36,517 nucleotides of DNA from an uncultured Bacteroidota bacterium (GCA_903837285.1 CAILUD010000232.1:1-36517), one strand, 5' to 3'; counted from the first letter of the stretch, positions 7,501-15,316 are shown. Numbers and translations: made by a program. Notes: generated by a model from the letters alone, not told the origin.

Positions 7501-10163
7501 ATTTTTCCATCCGAATCAAGAATTACCATTTCTACCTGATGTGCAGTATCAGTTAATAACATTCCTCTTGTTTTATCACCTTTTGGCATTTTTAATCCAA
7601 TAAAACTTGAGTAAGGATAATAAGGAATTGAGAATTGATCGATACTAAAGTCACCACCTTTTTCAAAAACTTTTGTTATAAATGTAGCCTTTAAGAAACC
7701 AGGTGCGGCTTCACCAGCATCTATATTTGCGGTAACCTTTGTTTTGCCATTCTCGTCAAGTTCTCCCTGGAAAACAGTTTCAATTGACGGAGAATATTTC
7801 TTTGTAGGGTCGTCAAATATAAAATCCTGATATTTATCGAACTTTGTTATAACAGAGTTCATTGTAAGTTCTACCTGAGTTTTTAAGTTTTTAGCAATTG
7901 CTCCATGTAGCCATAATACTTCCATGTTGCCTGATGCTTCCTGATTTTTAATTATTTTTTTAATGCCAAAATCAAATTTTATTTTTAATCTGTTTGGTTT
8001 TATTGTTTCAATTTTAAGTTTTTTATCGAATGTTGCACCACCAACAGTGATTAATGCAGTCCAGTTACCTGTTGGAGCATCGTCATTTGTTTTTAAATTA
8101 TATTGATAAAAACCAGATTTACTTTTCTTTTGAACTATCCTTTTTATTAGTTGGTTATCTGGATTTTTTAATTCAAAAACAACAGGCAGATTTTCTGGCA
8201 TTGGTTCGCCATTTTCTTCAAGAATAAAAGTTAAGTACAGACTATCACCTGGACGCCAAACACCACGTTCTCCATAAATAAAGCCTTTAAGTCCGTCAAT
8301 TACAGAAGTTCCGCTTACCTCAAATGCACTTAATGAAAGTGAAGCTCCATCGGTTAATTTTAAATAACCACGTTGTTTGTCCTTTTTTGCAACAATAACA
8401 AAAGGTTTATCGAATTTTGGGAATGTTACTTTTCCATTTCCATCAGTTACAGCTTTGCCAAGTATTTGTCTAGGGTAATCATAAACTTCTACTTCCACAT
8501 TGTTTAAAGGTTTTGCTGTAACAATATCTGCAACAAATACAGTCATTGATCCATCGTTTCCTTTTTTAGCAATAATTCCTATATCAGAAGCAATAATATT
8601 TTGCGAAACAGATTTTTCGGAATTATAATATGCCTTATTACAAGGATTGTCGCGATTTTCCCAATAACTTCCATAATAATCATATTCATAATAATCCCAA
8701 CTTGAATATTCTCTGGAATCATCAAAATATTCGAAACTCGATTCAATTCCTTTTTCAATTTGTTCTCCATTGTCAGTTGCAGTAGTTTCCTCGCCTGAGC
8801 ATGGATATACTGAATGTTGTTTTCTAAAACCTATAGAAACTCTGTAAATAGCACCAGGTTCCGCATTTATATATTTACTTATATCTAATGTGAATCTATT
8901 CCATTTGTTTAAGCTGGTATTTGGTGTTTGATCTAATTGAACAACTCCCTGATAAACTATATTTCCAACACGGCGAAGTTCTGAATTACCTTCCAACTCA
9001 TTTACCTGCAAAAACTGCGTAATGTTATTTTCGTAAACACGAATAATTCTTATGTCAACTGCTTTTAAGTTTACTGCTTCAAAAGGCATAACCAGCCCAT
9101 CTGCAGAATGAGGAAGAATTACACCTTTACCAACTAGTCTTACCTGTGGTTTTAGATTTTCAAAAGTTATTGTTGTGTTTAATGTTCCTGAGAGAACTTT
9201 TCCTTTAGTGTTTAATATTCCTTCATTTACTATTAAGTTAAAATCCCCTATTAATTGGTTTGGAGGATACACTTTTACTAAATTATCATCAATTGTATAA
9301 CGTAATCCATCAAGAACTCCAAGTGAAATTAGTCCGACCAGATTTTGACTTTCGTCAATAGGATCAGAAAATTGAATTTGTAAATATTGTTCGGGTAAAT
9401 CATAAATTTTGTATGACATACAAAGAAAACTTTCCAAAGAAGGAATTACAACAGTAGTATCACCATTATTTTCCACATCTATTGCGTCACCATTCCAGCT
9501 TATTTTTAATAATGATTCTACATTTGTGCGGTTTATACTATCAAGTTCAAAAGAAAATTTATTTTCTCCAGCTGCAGAAATTTTAACCTCAACCGGATTT
9601 CCATCTTGCTTAGCAGAAAGTAATTTCTGAATATTATCAATAGTTTCGTAATCTGCTAAAGTTATAATACCTGAAGTTTTTTGTAATTTATAGGTAGATT
9701 TATCAATTGTTCTGGTTTCTTCTACAGTAACATCAAAATTTTGTTTTATTGTAAAAAACTCAAAAGTAAAAGTTTTTAATTCATCTGATATCTCAATAAG
9801 CTTTCCAAGGTTAAAATCTACACTATAATGAGTACCGCCTTTTAAATCGGCATCTGGTTTAAATTCTAAAGTTTGATTATCAACCCAATTTGCTTTACCA
9901 GAAATTGATGGATTAAAATCAAAAAGATCATCAATATCTAAATTCTCTTTCTTTACCTGGTTGGCAGTATTTTCGGTAAGCTTTACTGTGATTGTCGATT
10001 TCTTTGAAATAATTCCAGAGGTGTAGGCTGAAATATATTCTGCATAAATTGAACTGTCAGAAACCTTTGTTGATGAACTGCCCGAATTGAAGAATACAGC
10101 TATAGCTGCAATTGCTAATGCAAGCAAAAAGGCGATAGTAAAGAGAAATTTTTTAGTTTTCAT
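4596..10163 (-). CDS. Alpha-2-macroglobulin family protein with intact CIEQ thioester motif
   Basis: A giant envelope protein of about 1855 residues, near the usual size of bacterial A2Ms. These are thought to trap foreign proteases in the periplasm through a bait region and a Cys-Gln thioester. From the chosen ATG at 10163 it begins with MKTKKFLFTIAFLLALAIAA, a signal peptide or membrane anchor, without a clear lipobox Cys. A further ATG 12 codons upstream (10199) looks less natural. Visible landmarks: N-terminal Ig-like region; the MG2 hallmark GERGVWRPGDSLYLTF around residue 635; IVDEGLLDLTRF around 1130; NYVGSVRTMVIAGDNGAYG around 1230; and the thioester motif HGCIEQTTSS with Cys codon at 5940-5942 (about residue 1408), followed by an alpha-helical thioester domain (GIQRLMQFQNYNGGMSYW). 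No penicillin-binding protein 1C gene is adjacent, unlike the well-known yfhM-pbpC pair. Confidence 0.93.
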   Translation of the reverse strand: MKTKKFLFTIAFLLALAIAAIAVFFNSGSSSTKVSDSSIYAEYISAYTSGIISKKSTITVKLTENTANQVKKENLDIDDLFDFNPSISGKANWVDNQTLEFKPDADLKGGTHYSVDFNLGKLIEISDELKTFTFEFFTIKQNFDVTVEETRTIDKSTYKLQKTSGIITLADYETIDNIQKLLSAKQDGNPVEVKISAAGENKFSFELDSINRTNVESLLKISWNGDAIDVENNGDTTVVIPSLESFLCMSYKIYDLPEQYLQIQFSDPIDESQNLVGLISLGVLDGLRYTIDDNLVKVYPPNQLIGDFNLIVNEGILNTKGKVLSGTLNTTITFENLKPQVRLVGKGVILPHSADGLVMPFEAVNLKAVDIRIIRVYENNITQFLQVNELEGNSELRRVGNIVYQGVVQLDQTPNTSLNKWNRFTLDISKYINAEPGAIYRVSIGFRKQHSVYPCSGEETTATDNGEQIEKGIESSFEYFDDSREYSSWDYYEYDYYGSYWENRDNPCNKAYYNSEKSVSQNIIASDIGIIAKKGNDGSMTVFVADIVTAKPLNNVEVEVYDYPRQILGKAVTDGNGKVTFPKFDKPFVIVAKKDKQRGYLKLTDGASLSLSAFEVSGTSVIDGLKGFIYGERGVWRPGDSLYLTFILEENGEPMPENLPVVFELKNPDNQLIKRIVQKKSKSGFYQYNLKTNDDAPTGNWTALITVGGATFDKKLKIETIKPNRLKIKFDFGIKKIIKNQEASGNMEVLWLHGAIAKNLKTQVELTMNSVITKFDKYQDFIFDDPTKKYSPSIETVFQGELDENGKTKVTANIDAGEAAPGFLKATFITKVFEKGGDFSIDQFSIPYYPYSSFIGLKMPKGDKTRGMLLTDTAHQVEMVILDSDGKIISNPHQIELSFYKIDWKWWWDQSEEYLANYNGHSYIQPLKRETITSSGGKAKWNIKINYPDWGRYMVVAKDLTSGHSTGKIVYIDWPGWAGRESKDHSGAATQLTFTADKDKYQVGDDVNLTIPGSEGARALVCIENGTKLIQSFWVESYSKLNQFTFKTTAEMTPNIYVNITLLQPHAQTANDLPIRMYGILPILIEDPKTHIYPVIDMPDKLRAESTVNINVKEKNGHDMTYTLAIVDEGLLDLTRFKTPDPWESFFAKEALGVTTWDLYDLVIGSFGGKLERILSIGGDGDEKSGGSKKANRFKPMVKFIGPFFLKGGKTETHKIKLPNYVGSVRTMVIAGDNGAYGNAEKTTPVTKPLMVLATLPRVLGPSETLKLPVSVFAMENNVRNVSISVKTNNLIKIEGSSTKNITFKENGEEYVEFDLTVLKKTGIAKVEINAVSGNEKAHYEVELDVRNPNPKVTDSKGEMIEGGQSVTINYTPIGIEGTNKITLELSAIPPLNLEKRLKYLITYPHGCIEQTTSSAFPQLYLEDLVDLTKERKDEISANIKYGIQRLMQFQNYNGGMSYWMGGQDVDEWGTSYAGQFLIEAQKKGYIVSDAFLKKWKKYQKTMASKWTNNGPSSQLLQAYRLYTLALSGTAEIGPMNRLKECKNLSASAKWRLAAAYQLAGKTSIAEKLIAGLGIDVPKYTELYYTYGSDVRDKSMILETLSLLGRKKEAFNLLKNISDQISGNEWYSTQSTAYSLVAISKYLGDQKPSGQIKASFQTAGGNWVNLNTLKYIAQANIPVKNVDASSINIKNGSNGVLYARIIMEGIPEAGNETDASNGLKAETIYRTLEGSIVDPSNIEQGTDFYVQVKLTNPTALEYKQMALSQIFPSGWEIINTRLLEIDNVTKSSIPTYQDIRDDRVYTYFDLKAGETKTFSVLLNASYTGHYYLPAINCEAMYDATINARRKGVWVDVVKP

Positions 10164-10267
10164 AAAAATTATTCGTTTGTAGTTTTTGATTTTAACCAAC
10201 CAAAAGTAAAGAAATTTAGATGAAAGTTTTTCAAATTACTGAAAATTATTTTTTAAGGAATAATTTG

Positions 10268-10275
10268 TATTTTTG
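10268..10275 (+). promoter_or_regulatory. Candidate -7 box (TATTTTTG) for the small lipoprotein gene
   Basis: TATTTTTG fits TAnnTTTG and lies 23 bases before the ATG at 10299. I see no convincing TTG at the expected upstream distance, so confidence is low. Confidence 0.3.
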
Positions 10276-10298
10276 ATTAACCTTTTATTCAAAAAAAT

Positions 10299-10487
10299 AT
10301 GAAAAAAATTGCAATTGTTTTCATTTTGTTATTTATTTCTGGATTAACATTTATAGCTTGTACCAGTCAGGAAGAGCAGGCTCAAACAGAAAAGCAAATT
10401 TTAGATGAGATGAATAAATCTATGCAAGATATGTCAACTGATATGAGCATTGATACTGCAACTACTGATTCTGCTTTGTTAAAGTAA
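10299..10487 (+). CDS. Small acidic lipoprotein (62 residues)
   Basis: A short exported protein. MKKIAIVFILLFISGLTFIAC is a typical lipoprotein signal sequence ending in a single Cys at residue 21, although Phe at -3 is not the best lipobox. The 41-residue mature part is hydrophilic and acidic (QEEQAQTEKQILDEMNK, then Met/Asp/Ser/Thr-rich MQDMSTDMSIDTATTDSA). It stands alone between the divergent A2M gene and convergent FKBP gene. The start, signal and clean stop support a real gene despite its size. No family recognised. Confidence 0.65.
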   Translation: MKKIAIVFILLFISGLTFIACTSQEEQAQTEKQILDEMNKSMQDMSTDMSIDTATTDSALLK

Positions 10488-10503
10488 GGGATTTATATTG
10501 GAT

Positions 10504-10522
10504 ATAACTCCAACATGGGCGA
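10504..10522 (+). repeat. Single stray copy of the 22-bp tandem-repeat core
   Basis: ATAACTCCAACATGGGCGA differs from the core at 3882 onwards only by a GT/TG swap (2 of 19 bases). It sits 16 bases after the stop codon of the small lipoprotein gene and is followed by a run of nine T (10523-10531). Confidence 0.75.
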
Positions 10523-10530
10523 TTTTTTTT

Positions 10531-10628
10531 TGTCATTCTGAATGAAACGAAGTGTCCGCCGCGGCGGATGAAGAATCTAATTACGTAAATAGATTCATCG
10601 CTACTCCGCCGCGGCGGACTGAATGACA
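10531..10628. repeat. GTCATTCTGA inverted-repeat element carrying two GC-rich palindromes
   Basis: A 98-bp element with inverted ends: TGTCATTCTGAATGAA on the left and ...GACTGAATGACA on the right, with AGAATCTA and TAGATTC facing each other in the middle. Each arm holds the perfect 14-bp palindrome TCCGCCGCGGCGGA (10555-10568 and 10605-10618), very GC-rich against its surroundings. It lies between the convergent small lipoprotein and FKBP genes. Related elements are at 28276, 28404, 32016 and, much shortened, 34072. Confidence 0.85.
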
Positions 10629-10634
10629 AATCGC

Positions 10635-11165
10635 TTAATAATTAGTTAATTGAATTAATTCAACTTCGTATACAATAATTGAGCGAGCAGGAATTTTATT
10701 TTCGTCGCCAATTAGTCCCCATGCTAATCCTGGAGGCATTATAAATTTGGCTTTATCGCCTTCACGCATCATTAATATTCCAATTTCAAGACCTTTTTCT
10801 ACACCACCCTGACCAATTAAAAAACTTTTTGGTCCCAGCGAATCACTAGAGTAACATTGTTTTCCGTCGAGCAAAGAAATTTTATAGTTTATGTTTGCAA
10901 TTTTTCCGGCTGTTGCAGTATCACCTTTACCTAAATGATAAATCTTATACCATAAACCTGATTTGGAGATGTTAAGATTTAAACTCCTTCTATTACAATA
11001 TGAGGAAATTAAACCAGAGTCTTTATCAACCAATATTTGATTTACCTTAACAAGTGGTTCTTTGTATGATAATATTTCTTCATTTGATTGAGGTTTTTTA
11101 ATATCATTTGTGCATGAAATTATATTACCTATTAAAATTATAAAAATGAAGAATTTAATTTTCAT
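10635..11165 (-). CDS. FKBP-type peptidyl-prolyl cis-trans isomerase, lipoprotein
   Basis: A 176-residue envelope protein predicted to speed prolyl isomerisation during folding outside the cytoplasm. MKIKFFIFIILIGNIISC is a lipoprotein signal with Cys at about residue 18. Residues ~80-174 are an FKBP domain: the strands ANINYKISLLDGK, the pocket segment GPKSFLIGQGGVEKGLEIGI, MMREGDKAKFIMPPGLAWGL and the final IVYEVELIQL. Its start overlaps the stop of the upstream DHH phosphoesterase gene by 4 bases (ATGA), so the two are translationally coupled. It resembles in layout the GldI-type FKBP lipoproteins of gliding Bacteroidota, but I cannot separate GldI from other FKBP lipoproteins by eye. Confidence 0.9.
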   Translation of the reverse strand: MKIKFFIFIILIGNIISCTNDIKKPQSNEEILSYKEPLVKVNQILVDKDSGLISSYCNRRSLNLNISKSGLWYKIYHLGKGDTATAGKIANINYKISLLDGKQCYSSDSLGPKSFLIGQGGVEKGLEIGILMMREGDKAKFIMPPGLAWGLIGDENKIPARSIIVYEVELIQLTNY

Positions 11166-12196
11166 TTATTACAAGGATTTAAAACGTCTTCGTATAGTGG
11201 TAAAATAGAAACGAATTTTTTTATTGTTTCGTCCATACTTAATAAATATTCTTCACCTCCGGATGCGTTTTTATGCCCACCCCCCGAAAAATGAGAACTA
11301 ATAATTTTATTGGTTGGAATATCTCCACGAGATCGAAAAGAGATTTTAATATGATCTTCGCGTTGCATAAATAAAGCAGCAAAGTGAATTCCTTTAATTG
11401 AAAGTGAATAGTTAACAAAACCTTCTGAATCGCCCATTCTAAATTCGTATTCTTCTAATTCTTCAGCTGTAAGCCACATGTAAGCTGTGCAATATTCTGG
11501 AAGTATTACTAATTTTTCACTTAAAACATAACCTAAAAGTCTCATTCTGTTTGCCGAAAAATTATCAAAAAGCCTACGATGAATATCTTCTTTATTAAGA
11601 CCGTAAGACATTAATTTGGCTGCAATTTCAAAAGTTCTTGGATTAGAGCAGTTTACGTTAAATGCAACTGTGTCAGTAAGTAATCCTGCAAATAAACAAG
11701 TAGCTGAATTAATGTTTATGTGTTTTTCAAATTCACATTTTAAGGCAGTTTCATAAACTAATTCGGCTGTTGAGCTAACCGTTACATCAGATATTTGAAC
11801 GTCAAAAATATCCTGTGGATAGGGGTGATGATCTATTAAAATTTTCTTTGATTTATTTTTTTCAAGAATTTCGAATAGAATTCCGGTACGTCTTAATTCA
11901 TTAAAATCAAGACAAATAATTAAATCAGATGTGTTTATCTTTTCTTTTACAATATCTTTTTCAATACTATATCTTAATACATCCGAATTTGAAGGAAGCC
12001 ATTGTAAATAATCTGGATATTCATTAGGAACAACAACATTTACTTTTTTTCCCAGGTCAACTAAAATATGATATAACCCTAACGAAGATCCTATTGCGTC
12101 ACCATCTGGATTAAAGTGTGTTATAAGGCAAATATTATTAGCTTCGGTAATTAAATATTTTACTTTATTGAAGTTAAACTGACTTTCGTTTTGCAC
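11162..12196 (-). CDS. nrnA: DHH-family phosphoesterase, NrnA-like (nanoRNase / pAp phosphatase)
   Basis: A 344-residue cytoplasmic phosphoesterase. In the NrnA family these enzymes degrade 2-5 nt RNAs and dephosphorylate 3'-phosphoadenosine 5'-phosphate. The metal-binding motifs of the DHH domain are all present: THFNPDGDAIGSSLG (His27, Asp31, Asp33), LIICLDFNE (Asp97), and IDHHPYP (Asp122, His123, His124). The C-terminal DHHA1 domain has the substrate-binding motif GGGHKNASGG. Length is typical for the family. It is divergent from ndk with about 95 bases between start codons and is followed by the FKBP gene in a 4-base overlap. NrnA is the best match; the exact substrate is inferred from the family. 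Confidence 0.9.
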   Translation of the reverse strand: MQNESQFNFNKVKYLITEANNICLITHFNPDGDAIGSSLGLYHILVDLGKKVNVVVPNEYPDYLQWLPSNSDVLRYSIEKDIVKEKINTSDLIICLDFNELRRTGILFEILEKNKSKKILIDHHPYPQDIFDVQISDVTVSSTAELVYETALKCEFEKHININSATCLFAGLLTDTVAFNVNCSNPRTFEIAAKLMSYGLNKEDIHRRLFDNFSANRMRLLGYVLSEKLVILPEYCTAYMWLTAEELEEYEFRMGDSEGFVNYSLSIKGIHFAALFMQREDHIKISFRSRGDIPTNKIISSHFSGGGHKNASGGEEYLLSMDETIKKFVSILPLYEDVLNPCNK

Positions 12197-12291
12197 TATT
12201 TATGTTTTTTAATCATCAAAGATAATGTTTTGGTTTGTAGAATCAATTGAAAAATCTAATTTTGCAATCTTTTAAAAACTTAAATTTTAAT

Positions 12292-12714
12292 ATGGGAAAC
12301 ATTACATTCACAATGATTAAGCCTTGTGCTGTTAGTCAGGAACACATCGGCGAAATTTTATCAGTTATCAACAAAGCAGGTTTTCACTTTGTTTCTATGA
12401 AGATGTTGCATCTTTCAAAATCACAAGCTGAGAAGTTTTATGCAGTTCATGCTGAAAGACCTTTTTATAATGATTTAGTTGCTTTTATGTCATCGGGACC
12501 AATTGTAGCTGCTATTCTTCAAAAAGAAAATGCTGTTGCAGAATATCGTAAACTTATTGGAAGTACAAATCCAGCGCAAGCTGACGAAGGTACTATCCGC
12601 AAAATGTTTGCAACTTCAGTTCAGGAGAATGCTGTTCATGGTTCTGATAGTGATGAGAATGCTGAGATTGAAGCCAGTTTCTTCTTTTCACAGATAGAGC
12701 GCTTTTATAAATAA
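12292..12714 (+). CDS. ndk: Nucleoside diphosphate kinase
   Basis: Transfers the gamma-phosphate of ATP to nucleoside diphosphates through a phosphohistidine. From the ATG at 12292 the protein is 140 residues, the usual family size: [20 protein letters not shown], then the [18 protein letters not shown] segment and the active-site motif [12 protein letters not shown] with His116. The frame is open to an ATG at 12247, but those 15 extra residues are not part of the family fold, so the later start is chosen. A strong hairpin with a T-tract follows at 12737. It is divergent from the NrnA-like gene. Confidence 0.97.
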   Translation: MGNITFTMIKPCAVSQEHIGEILSVINKAGFHFVSMKMLHLSKSQAEKFYAVHAERPFYNDLVAFMSSGPIVAAILQKENAVAEYRKLIGSTNPAQADEGTIRKMFATSVQENAVHGSDSDENAEIEASFFFSQIERFYK

Positions 12715-12736
12715 GCAAAAAAATATTTTTTATCTG

Positions 12737-12766
12737 CAGTCAGGTCTTTCGACCTGACTGTTTTTT
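12737..12766 (+). terminator. Intrinsic terminator after ndk
   Basis: CAGTCAGGTC (12737-12746), loop TTTC, GACCTGACTG (12751-12760) forms a perfect 10-bp stem followed directly by six T, 22 bases after the ndk stop codon. Confidence 0.9.
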
Positions 12767-12778
12767 ATTTTATTTTTT

Positions 12779-12804
12779 GATGTCAGGTCGAAAGACCTGA
12801 CATC
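12779..12804. repeat. Second GTCAGGTC hairpin, inverted copy of the ndk terminator stem
   Basis: GATGTCAGGTC and GACCTGACATC (12779-12789 and 12794-12804) pair around a GAAA loop. The core at 12783-12802 is exactly the reverse complement of 12739-12758. It has no downstream T-tract on either strand. Confidence 0.8.
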
Positions 12805-12813
12805 AAAAGAACG

Positions 12814-12853
12814 AATTACGGTTGCAAATTATTCTGAAATGCAATCCGTAATT
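12814..12853. repeat. Inverted repeat overlapping the hom stop codon
   Basis: AATTACGGTTGCA (12814-12826) pairs with TGCAATCCGTAATT (12840-12853) with one bulged base around a 13-base loop. The right arm reaches into the TAA stop (12854-12852) of the homoserine dehydrogenase gene. Confidence 0.6.
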
Positions 12854-14096
12854 ATTCTTCAACTAATTCGTGTTCAAGTTTTTTTATTTTAAGCTGATTT
12901 TCCACTTCCGTTGAAAAGGCAATTGTTGACACATCTTTATTATTAAACCAATTTGCATTTTCTAAATCAGAAATTTTAATTATTCCAACAATATAATTTC
13001 TTTTCGAACTTTTGTATGTTTCTTCTATCTCAACAAATGAACTTGTGTCGATATTATCTTTTTGATTAAAACTTACAAAAACTCTGATTAAATAGTCTTT
13101 TGTTAAATTATATGTTAATCCGGTAAAAGTTTTTTTGTATTCGTATCTGTAGTCATAACGCAATGCAGCAATATCACTGAGCACTGCTGATGAAGTAGGG
13201 TAGCGTCCAGCGCCTTTCCCATATAAAAATTGCTCATCGGCAAGTTTACTTCCAATTAATACACCGTTATATTCATTTCGTATATTGAAAAGTTGACTTG
13301 TACTATCGACAAATGAGGGTAAAACAAATGCAACAATTTTGTCGTCAGAAATTCTTTTAGCATTTGCTACAAGTTTAATGTTATAACCTTTTTCTGCAGC
13401 ATATTTAGCATCATCGGAGTGAAGAAAGGTAATTCCTTTATGAGTAATTGTTTCAGCATTTACGGTAACTCCATAAGCATGTTTTAATACTATTGTAAGT
13501 TTGTTTACAGCATCAATTCCTTCTACATCAAGTGCAGGATTGCTTTCTGCAAAACCTAATTCCTGAGCTTGAAGCAATGCTTTATTGTAATCTAATCCTT
13601 CTTCATTAATCTTTGTTAAAATATAATTTGTAGAACCATTTACAATTCCCGAAAATGAATTTAGCAAATCATTATCATAATATTCTTCAAGATTTCTTAT
13701 TATTGGAATACTTCCACCAACAGCTGCTTCATACAAAAAAGAAACATTATTTTCTTGTTGAAGCGTTAATAATTCTGCAAGATGTTTAGCAATCATTTTT
13801 TTATTTGCACTTACAACAGCAATTTTTTGCTTTAATGCAGAAGAAACAATTTCGAATGCAGCATCTGCATCATCAATAAGCTCTACAATTACATTTATAG
13901 TGCTATCAAAAAGTATATCGTTGCGATTTGTTGTAAATAATTCTGCAGGAGCATCCCTTAGTTTTTCGGGATGTTTAATACATATTTTTTTTATTTTAGC
14001 TTTGAGTGTTGGCGTTTGTTGTAAAACCTTATAAATTCCCTCGCCAACAACCCCAAAGCCAAATAATCCAATTGTAAGTTCTTTATTTTGTGTCAT
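12852..14096 (-). CDS. hom: Homoserine dehydrogenase (monofunctional)
   Basis: Reduces aspartate semialdehyde to homoserine with NAD(P)H, the branch point towards methionine and threonine. The 414-residue protein starts with the Rossmann motif GLFGFGVVGEGIY. It continues with SANKKMIAKH, the catalytic-domain signature FLYEAAVGGSIPIIRNLEEY, and FSGIVNGSTNYILTKI...AQELGFAESNPALDVEGIDAVNKL, all diagnostic for the enzyme. The C-terminal ~85 residues (LIRVFVSFNQKDNIDTSSF onward) resemble a reduced ACT-like regulatory tail. No aspartokinase domain is fused. One base separates it from the upstream transsulfuration gene, so both share a transcript under the SAM-I riboswitch. This suggests a methionine-dedicated homoserine supply, with another homoserine dehydrogenase possibly elsewhere (inference). 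Confidence 0.96.
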   Translation of the reverse strand: MTQNKELTIGLFGFGVVGEGIYKVLQQTPTLKAKIKKICIKHPEKLRDAPAELFTTNRNDILFDSTINVIVELIDDADAAFEIVSSALKQKIAVVSANKKMIAKHLAELLTLQQENNVSFLYEAAVGGSIPIIRNLEEYYDNDLLNSFSGIVNGSTNYILTKINEEGLDYNKALLQAQELGFAESNPALDVEGIDAVNKLTIVLKHAYGVTVNAETITHKGITFLHSDDAKYAAEKGYNIKLVANAKRISDDKIVAFVLPSFVDSTSQLFNIRNEYNGVLIGSKLADEQFLYGKGAGRYPTSSAVLSDIAALRYDYRYEYKKTFTGLTYNLTKDYLIRVFVSFNQKDNIDTSSFVEIEETYKSSKRNYIVGIIKISDLENANWFNNKDVSTIAFSTEVENQLKIKKLEHELVEE

Positions 14097-14097
14097 G

Positions 14098-15255
14098 TTA
14101 TTTATTTTCTTTTACTTTTGAAAAAGCTTGTTTCAAGTCTTCAATTAAATCTTGTGCGCCTTCAATTCCGCACGAAAGTCTTATTAAAGAATCTTTAATT
14201 CCTGATTGTAATCTTTTTTCGCGGGGTACAGATAAGTGAGTCATTTGTGCAGGAAGGCAAATTAAACTTTTTACTCCACCCAAACTTTCAGCCAGTTTGA
14301 AGTATTTTGTGGATGTAATAAATGCAGTTGCTGCTTTTTCGGTATCTTCTTTTAAAGAAAATGAAACTACCCCACCAAATAGGCCATTTTGCTGAACTTT
14401 TGCAATCTCATGATTTTTGTGCGATTTAAGTCCGGGATAAAAAACTTCTGCAACTTCGTCACAATTCTGTAAATATTCTGCAACTTTTTGAGCTGTGTTA
14501 CACTGACGTTCTACTCTTAAAGTAACGGTTTCAATTCCCCGAATTAACAACCAGCAATCTTGAGGACCTAAAATCCCACCGGCAGCATTTTGAATGAATT
14601 TTATTTTTTCTGATAATTCTTCAGTTTTAACAACAACCAATCCTGCAAGTAAATCGGAGTGTCCGCCTAAATATTTTGTTCCACTATGAATTACTATATC
14701 TGCACCAAGTTTTAAAGGTTGTTGTGCAATTGGTGATGCAAAAGTATTATCAACAACAACAGTAATATTTTTCTTTTTTGCAATTTCAGAAAGCCTTTTA
14801 ATATCTGAAATTTTAAGTGTCGGATTTGTTGGTGATTCTAACCAAAGCAACTTAGTTTTTTCATTAATGAAATCATTTACATTTTCAGCATTAGTTGTGT
14901 CAACAAAATGCACTTTAATTCCAAAATTATTGTAAATTTTAGTAAAAAGACGATAAGCACCACCGTAAATGTCATCCACAGCAACTATTTCGTCCCCTGT
15001 TGAAAGAGTTTTTAATACTGAATCAATAGCTGCTAACCCGGTTGCAAAAGCATATGCAGCAACTCCATCTTCTAATTTTGCAACAATCTTTTCAAGTGTT
15101 AATCTTGTAGGATTATTTGTGCGACCATAAACAAATCCTTTGTTTACATTTGGTGCCTGCTGCACATAAGTTGCAGTTTGGTAAATAGGAACTGAAATCG
15201 ATCCAGTTAATTCGTCAACCGGAATGGAATGAATAATGTCTGTTGTTTTGCTCAT
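14098..15255 (-). CDS. PLP-dependent transsulfuration enzyme (cystathionine gamma-synthase / lyase family)
   Basis: A 385-residue member of the Cys/Met-metabolism PLP family. Visible motifs: SVPIYQTATYV, FVYGRTNNPTR, FATGLAAIDSVL, DDIYGGAYRLF, ESPTNPTLKISDI, VVVDNTFASP with Asp169 (binds the PLP ring nitrogen), and IHSGTKYLGGHSD with Lys194 as the Schiff-base lysine. The C-terminal part includes KLAESLGGVKSLICLPAQMTH. The length fits cystathionine gamma-synthase, gamma-lyase or beta-lyase better than the longer O-acetylhomoserine sulfhydrylase. Position directly before hom and behind a SAM-I riboswitch favours a biosynthetic role (metB or metC type). Subfamilies cannot be separated reliably by eye, so no symbol is given. 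Confidence 0.93.
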   Translation of the reverse strand: MSKTTDIIHSIPVDELTGSISVPIYQTATYVQQAPNVNKGFVYGRTNNPTRLTLEKIVAKLEDGVAAYAFATGLAAIDSVLKTLSTGDEIVAVDDIYGGAYRLFTKIYNNFGIKVHFVDTTNAENVNDFINEKTKLLWLESPTNPTLKISDIKRLSEIAKKKNITVVVDNTFASPIAQQPLKLGADIVIHSGTKYLGGHSDLLAGLVVVKTEELSEKIKFIQNAAGGILGPQDCWLLIRGIETVTLRVERQCNTAQKVAEYLQNCDEVAEVFYPGLKSHKNHEIAKVQQNGLFGGVVSFSLKEDTEKAATAFITSTKYFKLAESLGGVKSLICLPAQMTHLSVPREKRLQSGIKDSLIRLSCGIEGAQDLIEDLKQAFSKVKENK

Positions 15256-15316
15256 TGGTAAATAATTTTAATGTTTAACATTATTCACCTATCAAAATAA
15301 GCTTTGCGAATGAGCC

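Noticed and set aside
10531..10628. Intrinsic terminator for the small lipoprotein gene
   Set aside because: The T-run precedes the element rather than following the stem, and the size and inverted ends fit the dispersed repeat family better.
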